Counted from the first letter of the stretch, positions 27,984 to 38,050 are shown. The stretch: 64,000 nt of DNA from Kushneria konosiri (GCF_002155145.1 NZ_CP021323.1:2852001-2916000); one strand, 5' to 3'. Numbers and translations are program-made. Notes: generated from the letters alone by a model not told the origin.

Positions 27984-29090
27984 ATGGCAGTCGAGCATCA
28001 GCCTCAGGTCACTACAGACGATATTCGTGTGCCGCCGGTGGCCGTGCTGGGGGGAGGAAGCTTTGGCACGGCACTGGCCAGTATCGCTTCCAGTGGCGGG
28101 GCCAGGGTACGACAGTGGATGCGTGATTCAGCGCTGGTTGATCATGTCAACACGCATCGCATTAACCATCGCTATCTGCCCGAATTCAGGATTCACCCCG
28201 ACGTTGTCGCCTCCACGGATCTTGCCTGGGTGCTTGATCAGGCGCGTCTGGTATTGATCGCGATCCCCTCGGGTGGCTTTCGGCAGGTCGTGCGTCAGGC
28301 AGCCCCGTTTTTTGCAGCCGATGCCATTCTGGTCAGCACGACCAAGGGGATCGAGACCGATAGCTTTCTTCTCATGAGCCAGATTCTTGAGCAGGAAACC
28401 GGTAGTGCCCATATCGGCGTACTCTCCGGGCCCAACCTTGCCGCCGAGATCGCCCAGGGGCACCTGAGTGCCAGCGTGATCGCCAGCAATGATGAACAGA
28501 CCCGGTCGCGGGTGCAGGCGGCGCTTTCCTGCGATCATTTTCGTGTTTATGCCAGTAACGACCGCTATGGTGTAGAGATGGGCGGCGCGCTCAAGAACAT
28601 CTATGCCATTGCCGTCGGGATGGCCGCGGCGCTAGGCATGGGGGAAAACACGCGTAGCATGCTGATTACCCGGGCGCTTGCTGAAATGAGCCGCTTTGCG
28701 GTGGCGCAGGGGGCCAGCCCCATGACCTTCCTGGGACTGGCAGGCGTTGGTGATCTGATTGTCACCTGCTCTTCAAACCTTTCTCGCAATTACCGAGTCG
28801 GTTATGCGATGGGGGAGGGACGCACGCTGGAGGAAGCCACCGAGGCACTGGGTCAGGTGGCTGAAGGGGTCAATACGGTGTCACTGGTGGTCAAACGAGC
28901 CAGCGAGGAAAACATTTACATGCCGCTGGCCACCGGGCTTTATCGGGTCATGTTTGAAGGCGTTGCGCCACGTGACATGGCCACGGCGCTCATGCGCAGT
29001 GAGCAAAGCAGTGACGTTGAATTCACGCTGCCGCGAGAGGATACGCGGCGTGCACAGCAGCAAACCGCAGCCAGGGATATCCCATCATGA
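27984..29090 (+). CDS. gpsA: Glycerol-3-phosphate dehydrogenase [NAD(P)+]
   Basis: Makes sn-glycerol 3-phosphate from dihydroxyacetone phosphate for phospholipid synthesis. The 368-residue protein has the nucleotide-binding [13 protein letters not shown] after an 18-residue extension, [33 protein letters not shown], the active-site [19 protein letters not shown] with the conserved Lys, and [19 protein letters not shown] precedes the ATG. It is coupled by a 4-nt overlap to sixA downstream, and it diverges from the two-component operon. Confidence 0.97.
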   Translation: MAVEHQPQVTTDDIRVPPVAVLGGGSFGTALASIASSGGARVRQWMRDSALVDHVNTHRINHRYLPEFRIHPDVVASTDLAWVLDQARLVLIAIPSGGFRQVVRQAAPFFAADAILVSTTKGIETDSFLLMSQILEQETGSAHIGVLSGPNLAAEIAQGHLSASVIASNDEQTRSRVQAALSCDHFRVYASNDRYGVEMGGALKNIYAIAVGMAAALGMGENTRSMLITRALAEMSRFAVAQGASPMTFLGLAGVGDLIVTCSSNLSRNYRVGYAMGEGRTLEEATEALGQVAEGVNTVSLVVKRASEENIYMPLATGLYRVMFEGVAPRDMATALMRSEQSSDVEFTLPREDTRRAQQQTAARDIPS

Positions 29091-29584
29091 AAATCTATAT
29101 CATGCGCCATGGTGAAGCCGCCTCCGGAACGCCTGACGCCCACCGTCCACTGGACTTGACCGGTCAGCAGGAAGTTGCCCGCATTGCCGACTGGTTTATG
29201 TCGATGCTGGGAGAAGACAGGCATCAGTTGAAGGTGGTGGCAAGCCCCTATGACCGTGCTCAGCAAAGTGCCCGCATTATCGGTCAGGCGCTGAATGTGC
29301 ATGACATCATGACCCTGCCCATCATGACGCCGGATGCGCCGCCGGAAACCCTGATCGACTGGCTTACTCACAATGTTGACCCGCGTGAGGACGATGCACC
29401 CTGGCTGTTTGTCAGCCACATGCCGCTGGTGGCCGAGCTGGTCGGTCAGCTGGTGGATGGCAGCCCCAACGCCCGGCTGCCCATGGGTACGGCGGATGTG
29501 GTCGAGCTCGAGGCAGAGGTCTGGGCGGCAGGATGTGCAACACTGGTACGCCATGTGACGCCTGCAACCGTAACCCTCGACTAG
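29087..29584 (+). CDS. sixA: Phosphohistidine phosphatase SixA
   Basis: A 165-residue histidine phosphatase. The catalytic RHG motif is at residues 7-9 ([10 protein letters not shown], with H8 the phospho-acceptor), an Arg follows in [15 protein letters not shown], and the second His is in [12 protein letters not shown]. SixA removes phosphate from HPt-type histidines (ArcB, PTS-Ntr NPr). The ATG lies within the end of gpsA (ATGA overlap). The gpsA-sixA pairing is seen in many gammaproteobacteria. Confidence 0.93.
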   Translation: MKIYIMRHGEAASGTPDAHRPLDLTGQQEVARIADWFMSMLGEDRHQLKVVASPYDRAQQSARIIGQALNVHDIMTLPIMTPDAPPETLIDWLTHNVDPREDDAPWLFVSHMPLVAELVGQLVDGSPNARLPMGTADVVELEAEVWAAGCATLVRHVTPATVTLD

Positions 29585-29627
29585 CGGTGTTTCTCACCTT
29601 GCAGGCGTCATACGGTGTGGTGGGTGT

Positions 29628-30578
29628 TCAGCCTGCCACACCGGTTATCTGCAAAATGAAAATGCCCAGTGTCACGGTCACGCTGCTGACAAGGGTCGTG
29701 ATGGCAACCGTGTTGGCCGCAAGTCTTGCATTGCCGCCCATGGCTCTGGCCATGACAAAGCTGGCCGCCGCTGAAGGGCTGCCCAGAAACAGAAAGAGCA
29801 GCACCAGTTCCCGACCTTCAAATCCTGCCAGCCAGGCCACGAACACGGCCCCGGCCGGCATTGTGATCATCTTGATCACGCTGGCACCCAGCGCCACTCG
29901 ACTGGCCTCTCGTATTGCCGCCACCGACATGCTCCCGCCGATGCTGATCAGCGCCAGCGGTAGCGTCATGTTGGCGAAATACTCTCCTGAAGTATGCAAC
30001 CAGCCTGGCAGGGCAAGGCCACTGGCCGCAAAGGACAATCCTGCAACCACTGAAAGTATCAGAGGATTTTTTAAAATCTTGAGCGTGATGCTGCGCCAGC
30101 TGGTTTTGGCGTTGGGCTGATACCAGGCAAGCACGATCACGGCCAGAACGTTATAAAGCGGAATAATGGTGGCCACCAGCACACTGCCGGCAGAGAGGCC
30201 AAAGGTGCCGTACATGCTGCTGGCCAGTGCCAGCCCGATAATGCCGCCATTACCGCGAAAGGCGGCCTGGACATAAACGCCACGATCCTCGAAAGGCACA
30301 CGTTGAGTAGCCCACCACCAGATGAGCAAAAAGCTGATCACGGTGGCCAGCGACAGATAGATCATCAGACCTGGTATCAGCGCCTGAGACATGTCTGCAT
30401 CCACCAGCGATAAAAAGAGCAGCGTGGGCATGGCGCCACGAAACACCAGCGCCGAACTGGTGTTGATGAAAGCGGTATCGATCCATTTGAGGCGCTTGAG
30501 TGCAACGCCCAGAAGGACCATGGCAAAGACAGGAAAGGTCACGCTGAGTGTTTCAGCGAAAAGGGCTGACGGATTCAT
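29628..30578 (-). CDS. AEC-family (auxin efflux carrier-like) permease
   Basis: A 316-residue membrane protein with about ten helices in two inverted halves. The N-terminus ETLSVTFPVFAMVLLGVALKRL and the broken helix motif FRGNGGIIGLALASSMYG are typical of the AEC family, as is the C-terminal SPSAAASFVMARAMGGN. Family members move malate, malonate or similar acids. The substrate is unknown here. It converges on gpsA-sixA. A perfect palindrome lies 14 bp before the start. Confidence 0.88.
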   Translation of the reverse strand: MNPSALFAETLSVTFPVFAMVLLGVALKRLKWIDTAFINTSSALVFRGAMPTLLFLSLVDADMSQALIPGLMIYLSLATVISFLLIWWWATQRVPFEDRGVYVQAAFRGNGGIIGLALASSMYGTFGLSAGSVLVATIIPLYNVLAVIVLAWYQPNAKTSWRSITLKILKNPLILSVVAGLSFAASGLALPGWLHTSGEYFANMTLPLALISIGGSMSVAAIREASRVALGASVIKMITMPAGAVFVAWLAGFEGRELVLLFLFLGSPSAAASFVMARAMGGNARLAANTVAITTLVSSVTVTLGIFILQITGVAG

Positions 30579-30591
30579 GCAGGGCTACCGT

Positions 30592-30608
30592 ATGGCAACA
30601 GTTGCCAT
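30592..30608. promoter_or_regulatory. Perfect palindrome upstream of the AEC permease
   Basis: ATGGCAAC and GTTGCCAT flank a single central A. It lies 14 bp upstream of the AEC gene start, where a repressor site or leader hairpin could act. No regulator gene is adjacent. Confidence 0.4.
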
Positions 30609-30698
30609 GGCCTTGTCTGTCATGAATCGTCCCGACTGGTGCGTTCATGGCAGGTCAATGTGAAGGATGTTGCTTCGAAGAAGTGATGTCGCAATGAT

Positions 30699-30785
30699 CT
30701 AGAGCGTTACAAATCCGACGACCAGTCCGGCCAGTACGACAATGAAAAAGAGACGGTTTCGCAGACGACGCGAGGACAGAGACAT
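30699..30785 (-). CDS. Putative 28-residue single-pass membrane microprotein
   Basis: An 87-nt open frame from ATG 30785 to TAG. The N-terminus is strongly basic (SSRRLRNR), followed by one hydrophobic helix LFFIVVLAGLVVGFVTL, a typical inner-membrane orientation with the N-terminus inside. GGAG lies seven bases upstream of the ATG. It is divergent from the alpha/beta hydrolase and 121 bp upstream of the AEC gene on the same strand. The combination of ribosome binding site, positive-inside charge and helix argues for a real gene. Function unknown. Confidence 0.55.
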   Translation of the reverse strand: MSLSSRRLRNRLFFIVVLAGLVVGFVTL

Positions 30786-30988
30786 TCATGGCTCCGGGGT
30801 AGAGGGAGTGAAGGCCGCAGTATTATACGCGTCAGAGCCTCCGGCGGCGAGTCGCTCGGCCTGTAAAACCGGACCATGTGGGACTGCCGGCACAGGTAGT
30901 ACTGATGAACCGATTGTGAGGCCGGGGGAGTGCATCGTGAGGACGGTCGTCGTATTGTTGCCGGTTTGATGATCATGGAGCGAGCAGG

Positions 30989-31867
30989 ATGAGCGCAAGA
31001 CCGCGAGAGTGCCATTTGGCCGATAATCGTCTGGCCGGGCTGGTATGGGAGCGGGAGGGGCTGTCGAAAGGGGCGCCGACCTGGCTTGCCCTGCATGGCT
31101 GGCTGGACAACGCTGCGACCTTTACCCGACTGGCGCCACTGCTGGTGGAAAGGCTCGATATTCGCATCGTGGCCATCGATTTTGCCGGTCATGGCAAATC
31201 GCAGTGGCAGGGTAGAGGCACCGATTACGCCCTGTGGGACTATCTCCACGACGTGCTGGATGCCCTTGATGATCTGGGTATCGAGCGGGCCACACTGTTG
31301 GCTCACTCGCTGGGCGCCTGCGTGTCCTGTCTACTGGCCGCGGCTCTGCCCGAGCGTATTGAACGGTTGTGGCTGATCGATGGCATCGGTGCGCTGACAA
31401 CTCCGGCCGATCAGTCGACCCGCCAGTTGCGTAATGGGGTACTGGGCGTGCGTCGACCACTGTCTCCGCCACCGTCCTATTCGAGTCTCGAGGCGGCGCT
31501 CAACGCACGCGTAGCCGGCGCCATCACACCGCTGGATCACGATACGGCCGAACCGCTGATGGCGCGCAGCCTGGTGCAGGATGAAGCGCGCATGCGCTAT
31601 CGCACCGACCCGCGTCTGCTGCGCCCGTCACAGGTCAAGCTGACGCCCGAGCAGTCGCGCGACATGCTGCTGGCCATTCGTGCGCCGGTTGATCTGATCA
31701 AGGCAGACAACGGTATCGTCGGGGATCATCTCGACCGGGAAGGCGTACGCCATGAAATGACCACTCTGACCACTCATCAAATACCAGGCGGGCATCACCT
31801 TCACCTCGAACCGCAAAGTGTGGCCGGTGTGGCTGAGATGATTCTCCGGGCCTATGGCGTAGCGTAG
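30989..31867 (+). CDS. Alpha/beta hydrolase
   Basis: A 292-residue serine hydrolase. It shows the oxyanion HGWLDNAATF segment (HGW near residue 36), VAIDFAGHGKS, the nucleophile S107 in LLAHSLGACVS, a cap domain, and a C-terminal His in IPGGHHLHL near residue 268. The pattern resembles the SERHL-type serine hydrolases. The substrate is unknown. GGAG lies eight bases upstream. Its 3' end overlaps the converging Smr gene by 16 bp. Confidence 0.9.
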   Translation: MSARPRECHLADNRLAGLVWEREGLSKGAPTWLALHGWLDNAATFTRLAPLLVERLDIRIVAIDFAGHGKSQWQGRGTDYALWDYLHDVLDALDDLGIERATLLAHSLGACVSCLLAAALPERIERLWLIDGIGALTTPADQSTRQLRNGVLGVRRPLSPPPSYSSLEAALNARVAGAITPLDHDTAEPLMARSLVQDEARMRYRTDPRLLRPSQVKLTPEQSRDMLLAIRAPVDLIKADNGIVGDHLDREGVRHEMTTLTTHQIPGGHHLHLEPQSVAGVAEMILRAYGVA

Positions 31868-32436
31868 TCTTCCCGGGTACGGCGCAGCAGCACATAAACG
31901 GCGCCGGTACCGCCATCGCGGTCCTGCGCCGAGCAAAAGGCAAGCACTTCAGGCAGTTCGCGCAGCCAGGCGTTGACATGACTTTTGATGACCGGGTAGC
32001 GCGCCGCGCCCGACCATGCCTTGCCATGAACGATCAGCACGCAGCGCGCGCGGTTGGCGCGGGCTTCATGCAAAAAGGCTTCAAGCTCGGCTCTGGCCCG
32101 CTCCAGATCGTAGCCATGGAGGTCCAGGCCCGCCTGCCAGGCGATGGCGCCGCGCTTGAGCTGAGACAGGGTGCGATGCGGCAGATCGCTCAGGGCAAAC
32201 ATCAGGGCTTCCGAGGGGCGCACCGGATCGACGCGACCATCGGACGTACGTGAAGAGGTGGCCGTGGTGGTATTGCCATTGCTGGCGGCGGCCTCGCGAC
32301 GATGGCGAAGTTCGCTGCGTCGTGGCATGCGACCCGTGTCGGCGCGGTCATGATGGACCGGGCGGATGTCGCTGTCCTGCATGGCCTCGCGAAAGGCAGC
32401 CCGGTCGTCATCGTCAGTCTGGCGGTTACCGGTCAT
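31852..32436 (-). CDS. Smr-domain protein (YdaL/SmrB type)
   Basis: A 194-residue protein. The N-terminal half is charged and probably disordered; the C-terminal Smr domain has LDLHGYDLERARAELEAFL, VLIVHGKAW and a final GGTGAVYVLLRR. Stand-alone Smr proteins are nucleases: E. coli YdaL cuts DNA in vitro and SmrB cleaves mRNA at collided ribosomes. The DLHG and HGK motifs that carry activity are intact. The gene converges on and overlaps the hydrolase gene and diverges from prmB. Confidence 0.9.
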   Translation of the reverse strand: MTGNRQTDDDDRAAFREAMQDSDIRPVHHDRADTGRMPRRSELRHRREAAASNGNTTTATSSRTSDGRVDPVRPSEALMFALSDLPHRTLSQLKRGAIAWQAGLDLHGYDLERARAELEAFLHEARANRARCVLIVHGKAWSGAARYPVIKSHVNAWLRELPEVLAFCSAQDRDGGTGAVYVLLRRTREDYATP

Positions 32437-32621
32437 GCCCTTGTCTCCGCTAAATGGTAGTGACCGTCACGCTGACGGTGGCTCTGGGGGATCTGAATCC
32501 TGTTGACGATTATAGGGAATCGAGTAGCGATGTGCAGGCCTGCGCCGATGCACCGTCACGGGATAACGGGTACACTTTCGATCTTTTCATTTTATCAACC
32601 TTCGACAAGGCCGCCGCATTC

Positions 32622-33590
32622 ATGAGCGACGTTTCTGCCCGCATGCCTGTACCCGCCGCCGCGCCACTCTCTCTGGATGATGACACCCTGATCGATGAGC
32701 TGATCACCGTGCGCGACTATCTGCGTCTGGCGGTGAGTGTCTTCAATGCCCATGATCTTTATTACGGACATGGTACAGACAGCGCCTGGGACGAGGCCGT
32801 GGCACTGGTGCTGGGCGCACTGCGTCTGCCCCATGATGTCGACCCGGCCATTATCGATGCTCGGGTGCTGCGCATCGAGCGCTCGCGTATCGTCGCGCTC
32901 TTGCGTGCGCGCGCCGTTGAGCGTCGTCCGCTGCCGTATCTGCTCGGAGAGTCCTTCTACGCCGGGTTTGCATTCAATGTTGACGAGCGTGTTCTGATTC
33001 CGCGCTCACCCATCGCCGAGTTGATCGAGTCGGGCTTTGAGCTGTGGTTTGAAACGCGGGACCCTGCGCATATGCTCGATCTTTGTACCGGTTCTGGCTG
33101 TATCGGTATTGCCTCGGCGCTGATGATGCCCACCACCCATGTCATGCTCGCCGATATCAGTCGTGATGCCATTGAAGTGGCGCGGGCCAATATTACCCGT
33201 CACGATGTGGGAGAGCGCGTGAAAGCCGTGGCCGGGGATCTTTTCGAACCGGTGGCCGGCCAGCGCTTCGATCTGATCGTCAGCAACCCGCCCTATGTGG
33301 ACGCCAGCGATCTGGGCGGCATGCCGGCCGAGTTCGGCCATGAGCCGACACTGGCGCTGGGCGCTGGTCATGACGGGCTCGACCTGGTGCGTCGCATGCT
33401 CCGCGAGGCGCGTGAGTATCTGACCGATGACGGCGTGCTGATCGTGGAGGTAGGGAACTCCGAGCGTCACGTGATCGAGACCTGGCCGGAAGTTCCCTTT
33501 TTATGGCTCGAGTTCGCCCGAGGCGGCCATGGCGTGTTTGCACTGACCGCCGCTCAGCTCGATGAGTGGGCAACGGTGCTGTCGCGCTGA
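32622..33590 (+). CDS. prmB: Ribosomal protein L3 glutamine methyltransferase PrmB
   Basis: Methylates a glutamine of ribosomal protein L3 using S-adenosylmethionine. From ATG 32622 the protein has 322 residues with an N-terminal helical domain, the SAM motif [16 protein letters not shown], and the catalytic NPPY at 222-225 ([12 protein letters not shown]) followed by [14 protein letters not shown]. This last stretch distinguishes PrmB from PrmC. A longer open frame from 32454 adds a non-homologous N-terminus. aroC follows 88 bp later, the arrangement found in many gammaproteobacteria. Confidence 0.95.
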   Translation: MSDVSARMPVPAAAPLSLDDDTLIDELITVRDYLRLAVSVFNAHDLYYGHGTDSAWDEAVALVLGALRLPHDVDPAIIDARVLRIERSRIVALLRARAVERRPLPYLLGESFYAGFAFNVDERVLIPRSPIAELIESGFELWFETRDPAHMLDLCTGSGCIGIASALMMPTTHVMLADISRDAIEVARANITRHDVGERVKAVAGDLFEPVAGQRFDLIVSNPPYVDASDLGGMPAEFGHEPTLALGAGHDGLDLVRRMLREAREYLTDDGVLIVEVGNSERHVIETWPEVPFLWLEFARGGHGVFALTAAQLDEWATVLSR

Positions 33591-33678
33591 GCGGCGTGGC
33601 TGGCAGGCGCTGATTTGAATTTTGATCTGTCGTACGCCCGGGTGACGGGCCGATACGTCGCACTATCAGGAACACAAC

Positions 33679-34770
33679 ATGTCCGGTAATACCTTCGGCA
33701 AGCTCTTTACGCTGACCACCTTTGGAGAAAGCCATGGCCAGGCGCTGGGCGCCATCGTCGATGGCTGCCCTCCGGGCCTGCCGCTTTGTGAGGCGGACCT
33801 GCAGGGCGATCTGGATCGTCGTCGCCCCGGCAGCTCACGTCATACCACACAGCGACGTGAAGCCGATGAGGTGCGTATTCTCTCCGGCGTCTTTGAAGGC
33901 GTGACGACCGGCACACCGATCGGTCTGATGATCGAAAATACCGATCAGCGCTCGAAGGATTACTCAAAGATCAAGGACCAGTTCCGTCCGGCGCACGCCG
34001 ACTACACCTACCACCACAAGTACGGTGTTCGTGATTATCGCGGTGGTGGCCGCTCCAGCGCGCGTGAAACCGCCATGCGAGTGGCGGCCGGCGCAATCGC
34101 CAAGAAGTATCTGGCGGCCAGGGGCATCAGCGTGCGTGGCTACATGAGCCAGCTCGGCCCCATCAGCATCGACTTCAAGAGCTGGGACGGGGTCGATGAC
34201 AATCCCTTTTTCAGCCCTGACCCGGATCGGGTGCCCGAGCTTGAAGCCTACATGGATCAACTTCGACGCGATCAGGATAGCGTCGGTGCTCGCATTACCG
34301 TGGTCGCCGAGGGGGTGCCGGTCGGTCTGGGCGAGCCGATATTCGACCGGCTTGATGCCGAGCTGGCACATGGACTGATGAGCATCAACGCGGTCAAGGG
34401 TGTCGAAATTGGCGCGGGCTTTGACAGCATTTCCCAGCGGGGCAGCGAGCATCGTGACGAGATGACGCCAGAAGGCTTTCTCTCCAATCATGCCGGCGGC
34501 GTGCTGGGCGGCATTTCGACCGGACAGCCCATTGTGGCGCATCTGGCGCTCAAGCCGACCTCCAGCATTACCACGCCCGGCCGTTCAATTGACGTGCATG
34601 GCAACCCGGTCGAGGTGATCACAAAGGGCCGTCATGATCCTTGTGTCGGCATTCGAGCCACGCCGATTGCAGAAGCCATGATGGCGCTGACGCTGATGGA
34701 TCATCTGTTGCGTCAGCGCGGGCAAAACGGTGACGTTCGCGTCGAGACGCCGCAGATTAAACAGCTGTAG
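33679..34770 (+). CDS. aroC: Chorismate synthase
   Basis: Final step of the shikimate pathway: EPSP to chorismate, with reduced FMN as cofactor. The 363-residue protein shows the three family signatures: [38 protein letters not shown], and [20 protein letters not shown] near the C-terminus. AGGA precedes the ATG by eight bases. It follows prmB and is probably co-transcribed or independently promoted from the 88-bp gap. Confidence 0.98.
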   Translation: MSGNTFGKLFTLTTFGESHGQALGAIVDGCPPGLPLCEADLQGDLDRRRPGSSRHTTQRREADEVRILSGVFEGVTTGTPIGLMIENTDQRSKDYSKIKDQFRPAHADYTYHHKYGVRDYRGGGRSSARETAMRVAAGAIAKKYLAARGISVRGYMSQLGPISIDFKSWDGVDDNPFFSPDPDRVPELEAYMDQLRRDQDSVGARITVVAEGVPVGLGEPIFDRLDAELAHGLMSINAVKGVEIGAGFDSISQRGSEHRDEMTPEGFLSNHAGGVLGGISTGQPIVAHLALKPTSSITTPGRSIDVHGNPVEVITKGRHDPCVGIRATPIAEAMMALTLMDHLLRQRGQNGDVRVETPQIKQL

Positions 34771-35122
34771 CTATAGGGGCTCAGCGGTCAGGACGGCCTG
34801 GCCGTGTGAGCCTTTGTCTATTTCGGCACCCGCTTCTGGCGGGCCCCTTGTCTATGGTTATGGTTGGCTCTCAAGGGGGCATCGCTTCCGGACGCCATGC
34901 GATGAGTCGCGACAGTCATGGCAGAAAAAGGGCGGTTTCCTGAAGCCATGTGACCCGACATGTGCTGTTGCAGGGCGCGGGGGTTATCACGTTATTGTGT
35001 TGAAACGCGCGTCGGCTAAAACGATCAAGGCACAAAAAGTTACGCTGCGTTACTCTATTCGCCGTCGACAGGGCCCGGAAAGTTGAAATGGCAGAACGTC
35101 TCCGGCGGATACAATATCTTCG
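34771..35122. other. Intergenic region between aroC and cysE
   Basis: A 352-bp stretch. A CCCGC/GCGGG hairpin near 34838-34852 follows aroC without a good T-run. A TACAAT at 35110-35115 could be a -10 element for cysE, but the only -35-like TTGAAA (35083-35088) is 21 bp away. The frames here are not convincing genes. Confidence 0.5.
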
Positions 35123-35965
35123 ATGAGAAGCGATATGCTGCACGAGATCAACGCACAGGTCAGCGTCTTTGGCCTGCTGCATCAGGAAGCACGCACGGCC
35201 GCCGGGGCTGAACCCCTGCTGGCGGATATGCTTGAGACGTACATAATATCCCAGTCCCACCTTGAGGGATGTCTTACGGCAGTCATGGCCTCGGCCATGG
35301 CAGATGCCACGCTTTCGTTTGAGGCTTTGACGGACTGCTTCCGGGGACTTTATCAGGCTGATGCGTCACTGGTGGACAGTGCCGCCTGTGACATGACGGC
35401 GGTCCTTGAGCGCGACGCTGCCAGCAGTGAATACCTGCCCATTTTGCTGTATCTCAAGGGATTCCAGGCGCTTCAGGCCCATCGTCTTGCTCACGCTTTG
35501 TGGCAGGGTGGTCGTCGTATGCTGGCTCGTGCGCTGCATCATCGCACCACTCAGGTTTTTGGCATCGATATTCATCCCGCCTGCCGAGTCGGCCGTGGCG
35601 TCATGCTGGACCACGGTACCGGCATCGTGATTGGTGAAACCGCCGAGATTGGCGATAACGTTTCGATCATGCAGGGGGTCACCCTTGGCGGCACCGGCAA
35701 GGAGAGTGGCGATCGCCATCCCAAGGTGCGCAGCGGTGTCCTGATCGGTGCCGGTGCCACCGTGCTGGGCAATATCGAAATCGGCTATGGTGCCCAGATC
35801 GGTGCTGGAAGCGTCGTGCTGGCGAAAGTTGAAGAGCACACCACCGTCGTTGGGATTCCTGCACGTCAGGCCGGGCGGCCACGATGCCCGAGTCCATCGG
35901 TCACCATGGAACACGGCAGCTTTCAGCCGGTGTCCAGGGCCCAGTGGTATCAGCAGGGCTCTTGA
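35123..35965 (+). CDS. cysE: Serine O-acetyltransferase
   Basis: Makes O-acetylserine from serine and acetyl-CoA, the carbon skeleton for cysteine. The 280-residue protein has the helical N-domain (SAACDMTAVLERDAAS, LLYLKGFQALQAHRLAHALW) and the left-handed beta-helix of hexapeptide repeats. Catalytic segments include GIDIHPACRVGRGVMLDHG, VIGETAEIGDN, VTLGGTGKESGDRHPK and IGAGSVVLAKVEEHTTVVGIPAR. The C-terminal tail that senses cysteine is present. The start could instead be ATG 35135, which has GAGAAG upstream. A strong terminator follows. With cysJI it supplies the two inputs of cysteine synthase. Confidence 0.96.
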   Translation: MRSDMLHEINAQVSVFGLLHQEARTAAGAEPLLADMLETYIISQSHLEGCLTAVMASAMADATLSFEALTDCFRGLYQADASLVDSAACDMTAVLERDAASSEYLPILLYLKGFQALQAHRLAHALWQGGRRMLARALHHRTTQVFGIDIHPACRVGRGVMLDHGTGIVIGETAEIGDNVSIMQGVTLGGTGKESGDRHPKVRSGVLIGAGATVLGNIEIGYGAQIGAGSVVLAKVEEHTTVVGIPARQAGRPRCPSPSVTMEHGSFQPVSRAQWYQQGS

Positions 35966-36000
35966 TCGGGTCGCTGAAAAAGACAGACGCTGACATCAGG

Positions 36001-36031
36001 AGGGGCCGGTCAAATGACCGGCCCCTTTCTT
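36001..36031 (+). terminator. Rho-independent terminator of cysE
   Basis: Perfect 12-bp stem (36001-36012 with 36015-36026), AA loop, then TTCTTT. It lies 36 bp after the cysE stop. Confidence 0.9.
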
Positions 36032-36052
36032 TGGCAAGCGTTTCGCGAAACG

Positions 36053-37030
36053 TTAAAACTGCCAGCCGACGCCGAAGTAGTAGCCCCAACCGGTGCTGCG
36101 CACGCGGAAGTCGCCATCCCCGAAATTCAGCTCACTGCCATCGTTCCACTGGCCGCCATTATGAAAATAACGGGCCACGGCCAGAAAACGCAGGTGCGTA
36201 AAGGAGTAGACAAAGGCGTTGGTGGCGACCACGGCTTCGTTGGCGCGCGCCGAATTATCATCGCCCAGATCCGAGCCGAAATCATAGTTGGTGAAACCGG
36301 CGTAAAAGAGGCTGGCGCCATTATCAAAGCTTGCCAGCGGGTAGCTGTACTCGAGCTGCGCGCGATAGCCATCCCAGCTGTTTTCGTTGTCTGCTCCGTA
36401 ATTTTCCCACTGATACTTGCCGTAGAAATTAAACGATACATCCAGCGGCGTGCCGGTCTCGATGTCGGTACCCAGACCGCTATAGAGCGTGTTCTGACTA
36501 TTGTCGCTGTTGTGACCCCAGTCATAGATCCAGTTGGCTGCCAGATACCATTCACTGATGGGCCCCAGGCTCAGGTCACGACCGCTGAGCTCATTGAGAG
36601 ACAGCCGCGGCTTGATTTCGGCAAAGATCGGCGAGCCCTTGTCGAAGATACCGCTGTCGGCGGCGTTTCCGATGCCAAAGAACTTTGGCATGTCGATATA
36701 GCCGTAAAGATCCAGCGGCCCCTTGCGACCGAAGAACTCATATTCCAGATAGATGTCATCGATTTTTTGCGGACCGAAGCGGATGTCCTTGCTGCCGATG
36801 ACGGTGACGTTCTGATTGTACCAGTCCGACAGGTAGGCGCTGCGTGGTGCTTCGTCGGTGGCCTCATAGCTGGCGGTTTCACCCGAGGCAGCTGCCGACT
36901 CGGCACCCTGCGGTTCGGCATGAGCCGATAATGGCAGCAGCAGAGAGGTAAAAATCAGGGCATGAGGCGCGCCAAAAGATGGACGCAGACTCGCTCGGCA
37001 TGTCGTGGGCATGCGTAGAGGGTAGGGCAT
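36053..37030 (-). CDS. Tsx-like outer-membrane nucleoside channel
   Basis: A 325-residue outer-membrane beta-barrel of the nucleoside-specific channel (Tsx) family. The signal peptide ends near SAHAEPQ. The barrel starts with SDWYNQNVTVIGSKDIRFGP and has the KGPLDLYGYIDMPKFFG and EIKPRLSLNEL segments, and finishes in VGWQF with the terminal Phe needed for BAM assembly. The start at ATG 37030 has AAGGA six bases upstream; an upstream TTG frame start is not needed. Nucleoside uptake is inferred from family. The gene is single. Confidence 0.9.
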   Translation of the reverse strand: MPYPLRMPTTCRASLRPSFGAPHALIFTSLLLPLSAHAEPQGAESAAASGETASYEATDEAPRSAYLSDWYNQNVTVIGSKDIRFGPQKIDDIYLEYEFFGRKGPLDLYGYIDMPKFFGIGNAADSGIFDKGSPIFAEIKPRLSLNELSGRDLSLGPISEWYLAANWIYDWGHNSDNSQNTLYSGLGTDIETGTPLDVSFNFYGKYQWENYGADNENSWDGYRAQLEYSYPLASFDNGASLFYAGFTNYDFGSDLGDDNSARANEAVVATNAFVYSFTHLRFLAVARYFHNGGQWNDGSELNFGDGDFRVRSTGWGYYFGVGWQF

Positions 37031-37162
37031 GGTCATTCCTTGCAAGACGTTGTGTTGTTATTGGTCGGGTTATCGTTATATCAAAAAGGGGGAGCTTTCA
37101 GGCCGCGATGGCACCACGGCGGAGCCTTTGATGCAACTCTCGCGTGATCTGTCGGGCACGGT

Positions 37163-38050
37163 TCAGACGTTGTCGGAGGGCCGGCGTGAGGCTTCAAGTA
37201 GATCGATCATGGCGCGTGCGGCGTTTGAGAGCGTGCGATTTTCATGAAATAGATAGCCCAGCGGCCGCTCGATGGGTGGATGATCGACTTCGAGAACGTG
37301 AACGCTTTCATCGAGCAGGGTTTCTGGCAGCACGCTCCAGCCGAGCCCGATGCTGACCATCATCTTGAGCGTTTCCATGTAGTTGGTGGACATGGCGACG
37401 CTGACCTCACATCCGGCGCGATGAAAAACATTTGTGACCATGGCACGGGTAAAGGTCTGCTCGCCGGGCAGGACGGCGTCAACCCGGCTCAGGGCATCAA
37501 GGGTGAGCGCGGACTGGCGCACCAGCGGGTGATCCGGGGCACAGACGAAGTGAAGCCTGTCTAGCCACAGGGGAGTGGCCATCAAGGGCTTGGCGGTCTG
37601 CGGGGCAAGGGTTGCCAGTGCCAGTTCAAGTGAGCCGTCCAGAACGCCCTGATAGGCCTGCTCGGAGTCGAGAAAGCGCATGTCCAGTCGCACATCAGGC
37701 CAGCGCTGCGTATATCGCCGCAGAATCGAAGGCAGGCGATGCAGGCCGATGTGGTGACTGGTGGCAAGACTCAGTCTGCCGCGCACGTGCCCGCTCAGGC
37801 TGGTCAGTGCGCGCTGGGTATCCTCGAACAGCCCGAGAATTTCCCGCGCACGGGGCAGCAGCAGGTGGCCTGCCTCGGTCAGGGCAATGCGTCGGCCAAT
37901 GCGATCAAATAGACGCGCATCCGTTTGGGACTCGAGTGTGGCAATGCGTTTGCTCACCGCTGACTGGGTCAGGTGAATCTGCTCGGCGGCCAGCGAAAAC
38001 GAGCCGCATTCGGCCACGGCCACAAAGGCGCGCAGGCTTTCGGTTTCCAT
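37163..38050 (-). CDS. LysR-family regulator, divergent from leuCDB
   Basis: A 295-residue regulator. The winged-helix domain occupies residues 1-60 (LRAFVAVAECGSFSLAAEQI, LTQSAVSKRIATLE), and a periplasmic-binding-like co-inducer domain follows (SGHVRGRLSLATSHHIGLHR onward). ATG 38050 has GAGGA six bases upstream; the frame continues to 38209 but that part is control DNA. It diverges from leuC with 157 bp between, so control of leucine genes is likely. The co-inducer is unknown; a pathway intermediate such as 2-isopropylmalate would be typical for LysR regulators. Confidence 0.9.
   Translation of the reverse strand: METESLRAFVAVAECGSFSLAAEQIHLTQSAVSKRIATLESQTDARLFDRIGRRIALTEAGHLLLPRAREILGLFEDTQRALTSLSGHVRGRLSLATSHHIGLHRLPSILRRYTQRWPDVRLDMRFLDSEQAYQGVLDGSLELALATLAPQTAKPLMATPLWLDRLHFVCAPDHPLVRQSALTLDALSRVDAVLPGEQTFTRAMVTNVFHRAGCEVSVAMSTNYMETLKMMVSIGLGWSVLPETLLDESVHVLEVDHPPIERPLGYLFHENRTLSNAARAMIDLLEASRRPSDNV

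Noticed and set aside
35083-35115. Promoter for cysE: TTGAAA and TACAAT
   Set aside because: Spacer of 21 bp; if real it would give a nearly leaderless transcript. Not strong enough to list as a promoter.
36014-36931. 305-residue plus-strand open frame
   Set aside because: Antisense to the Tsx-like porin gene, which has a signal peptide and terminal Phe; the antisense frame starts inside the cysE terminator.
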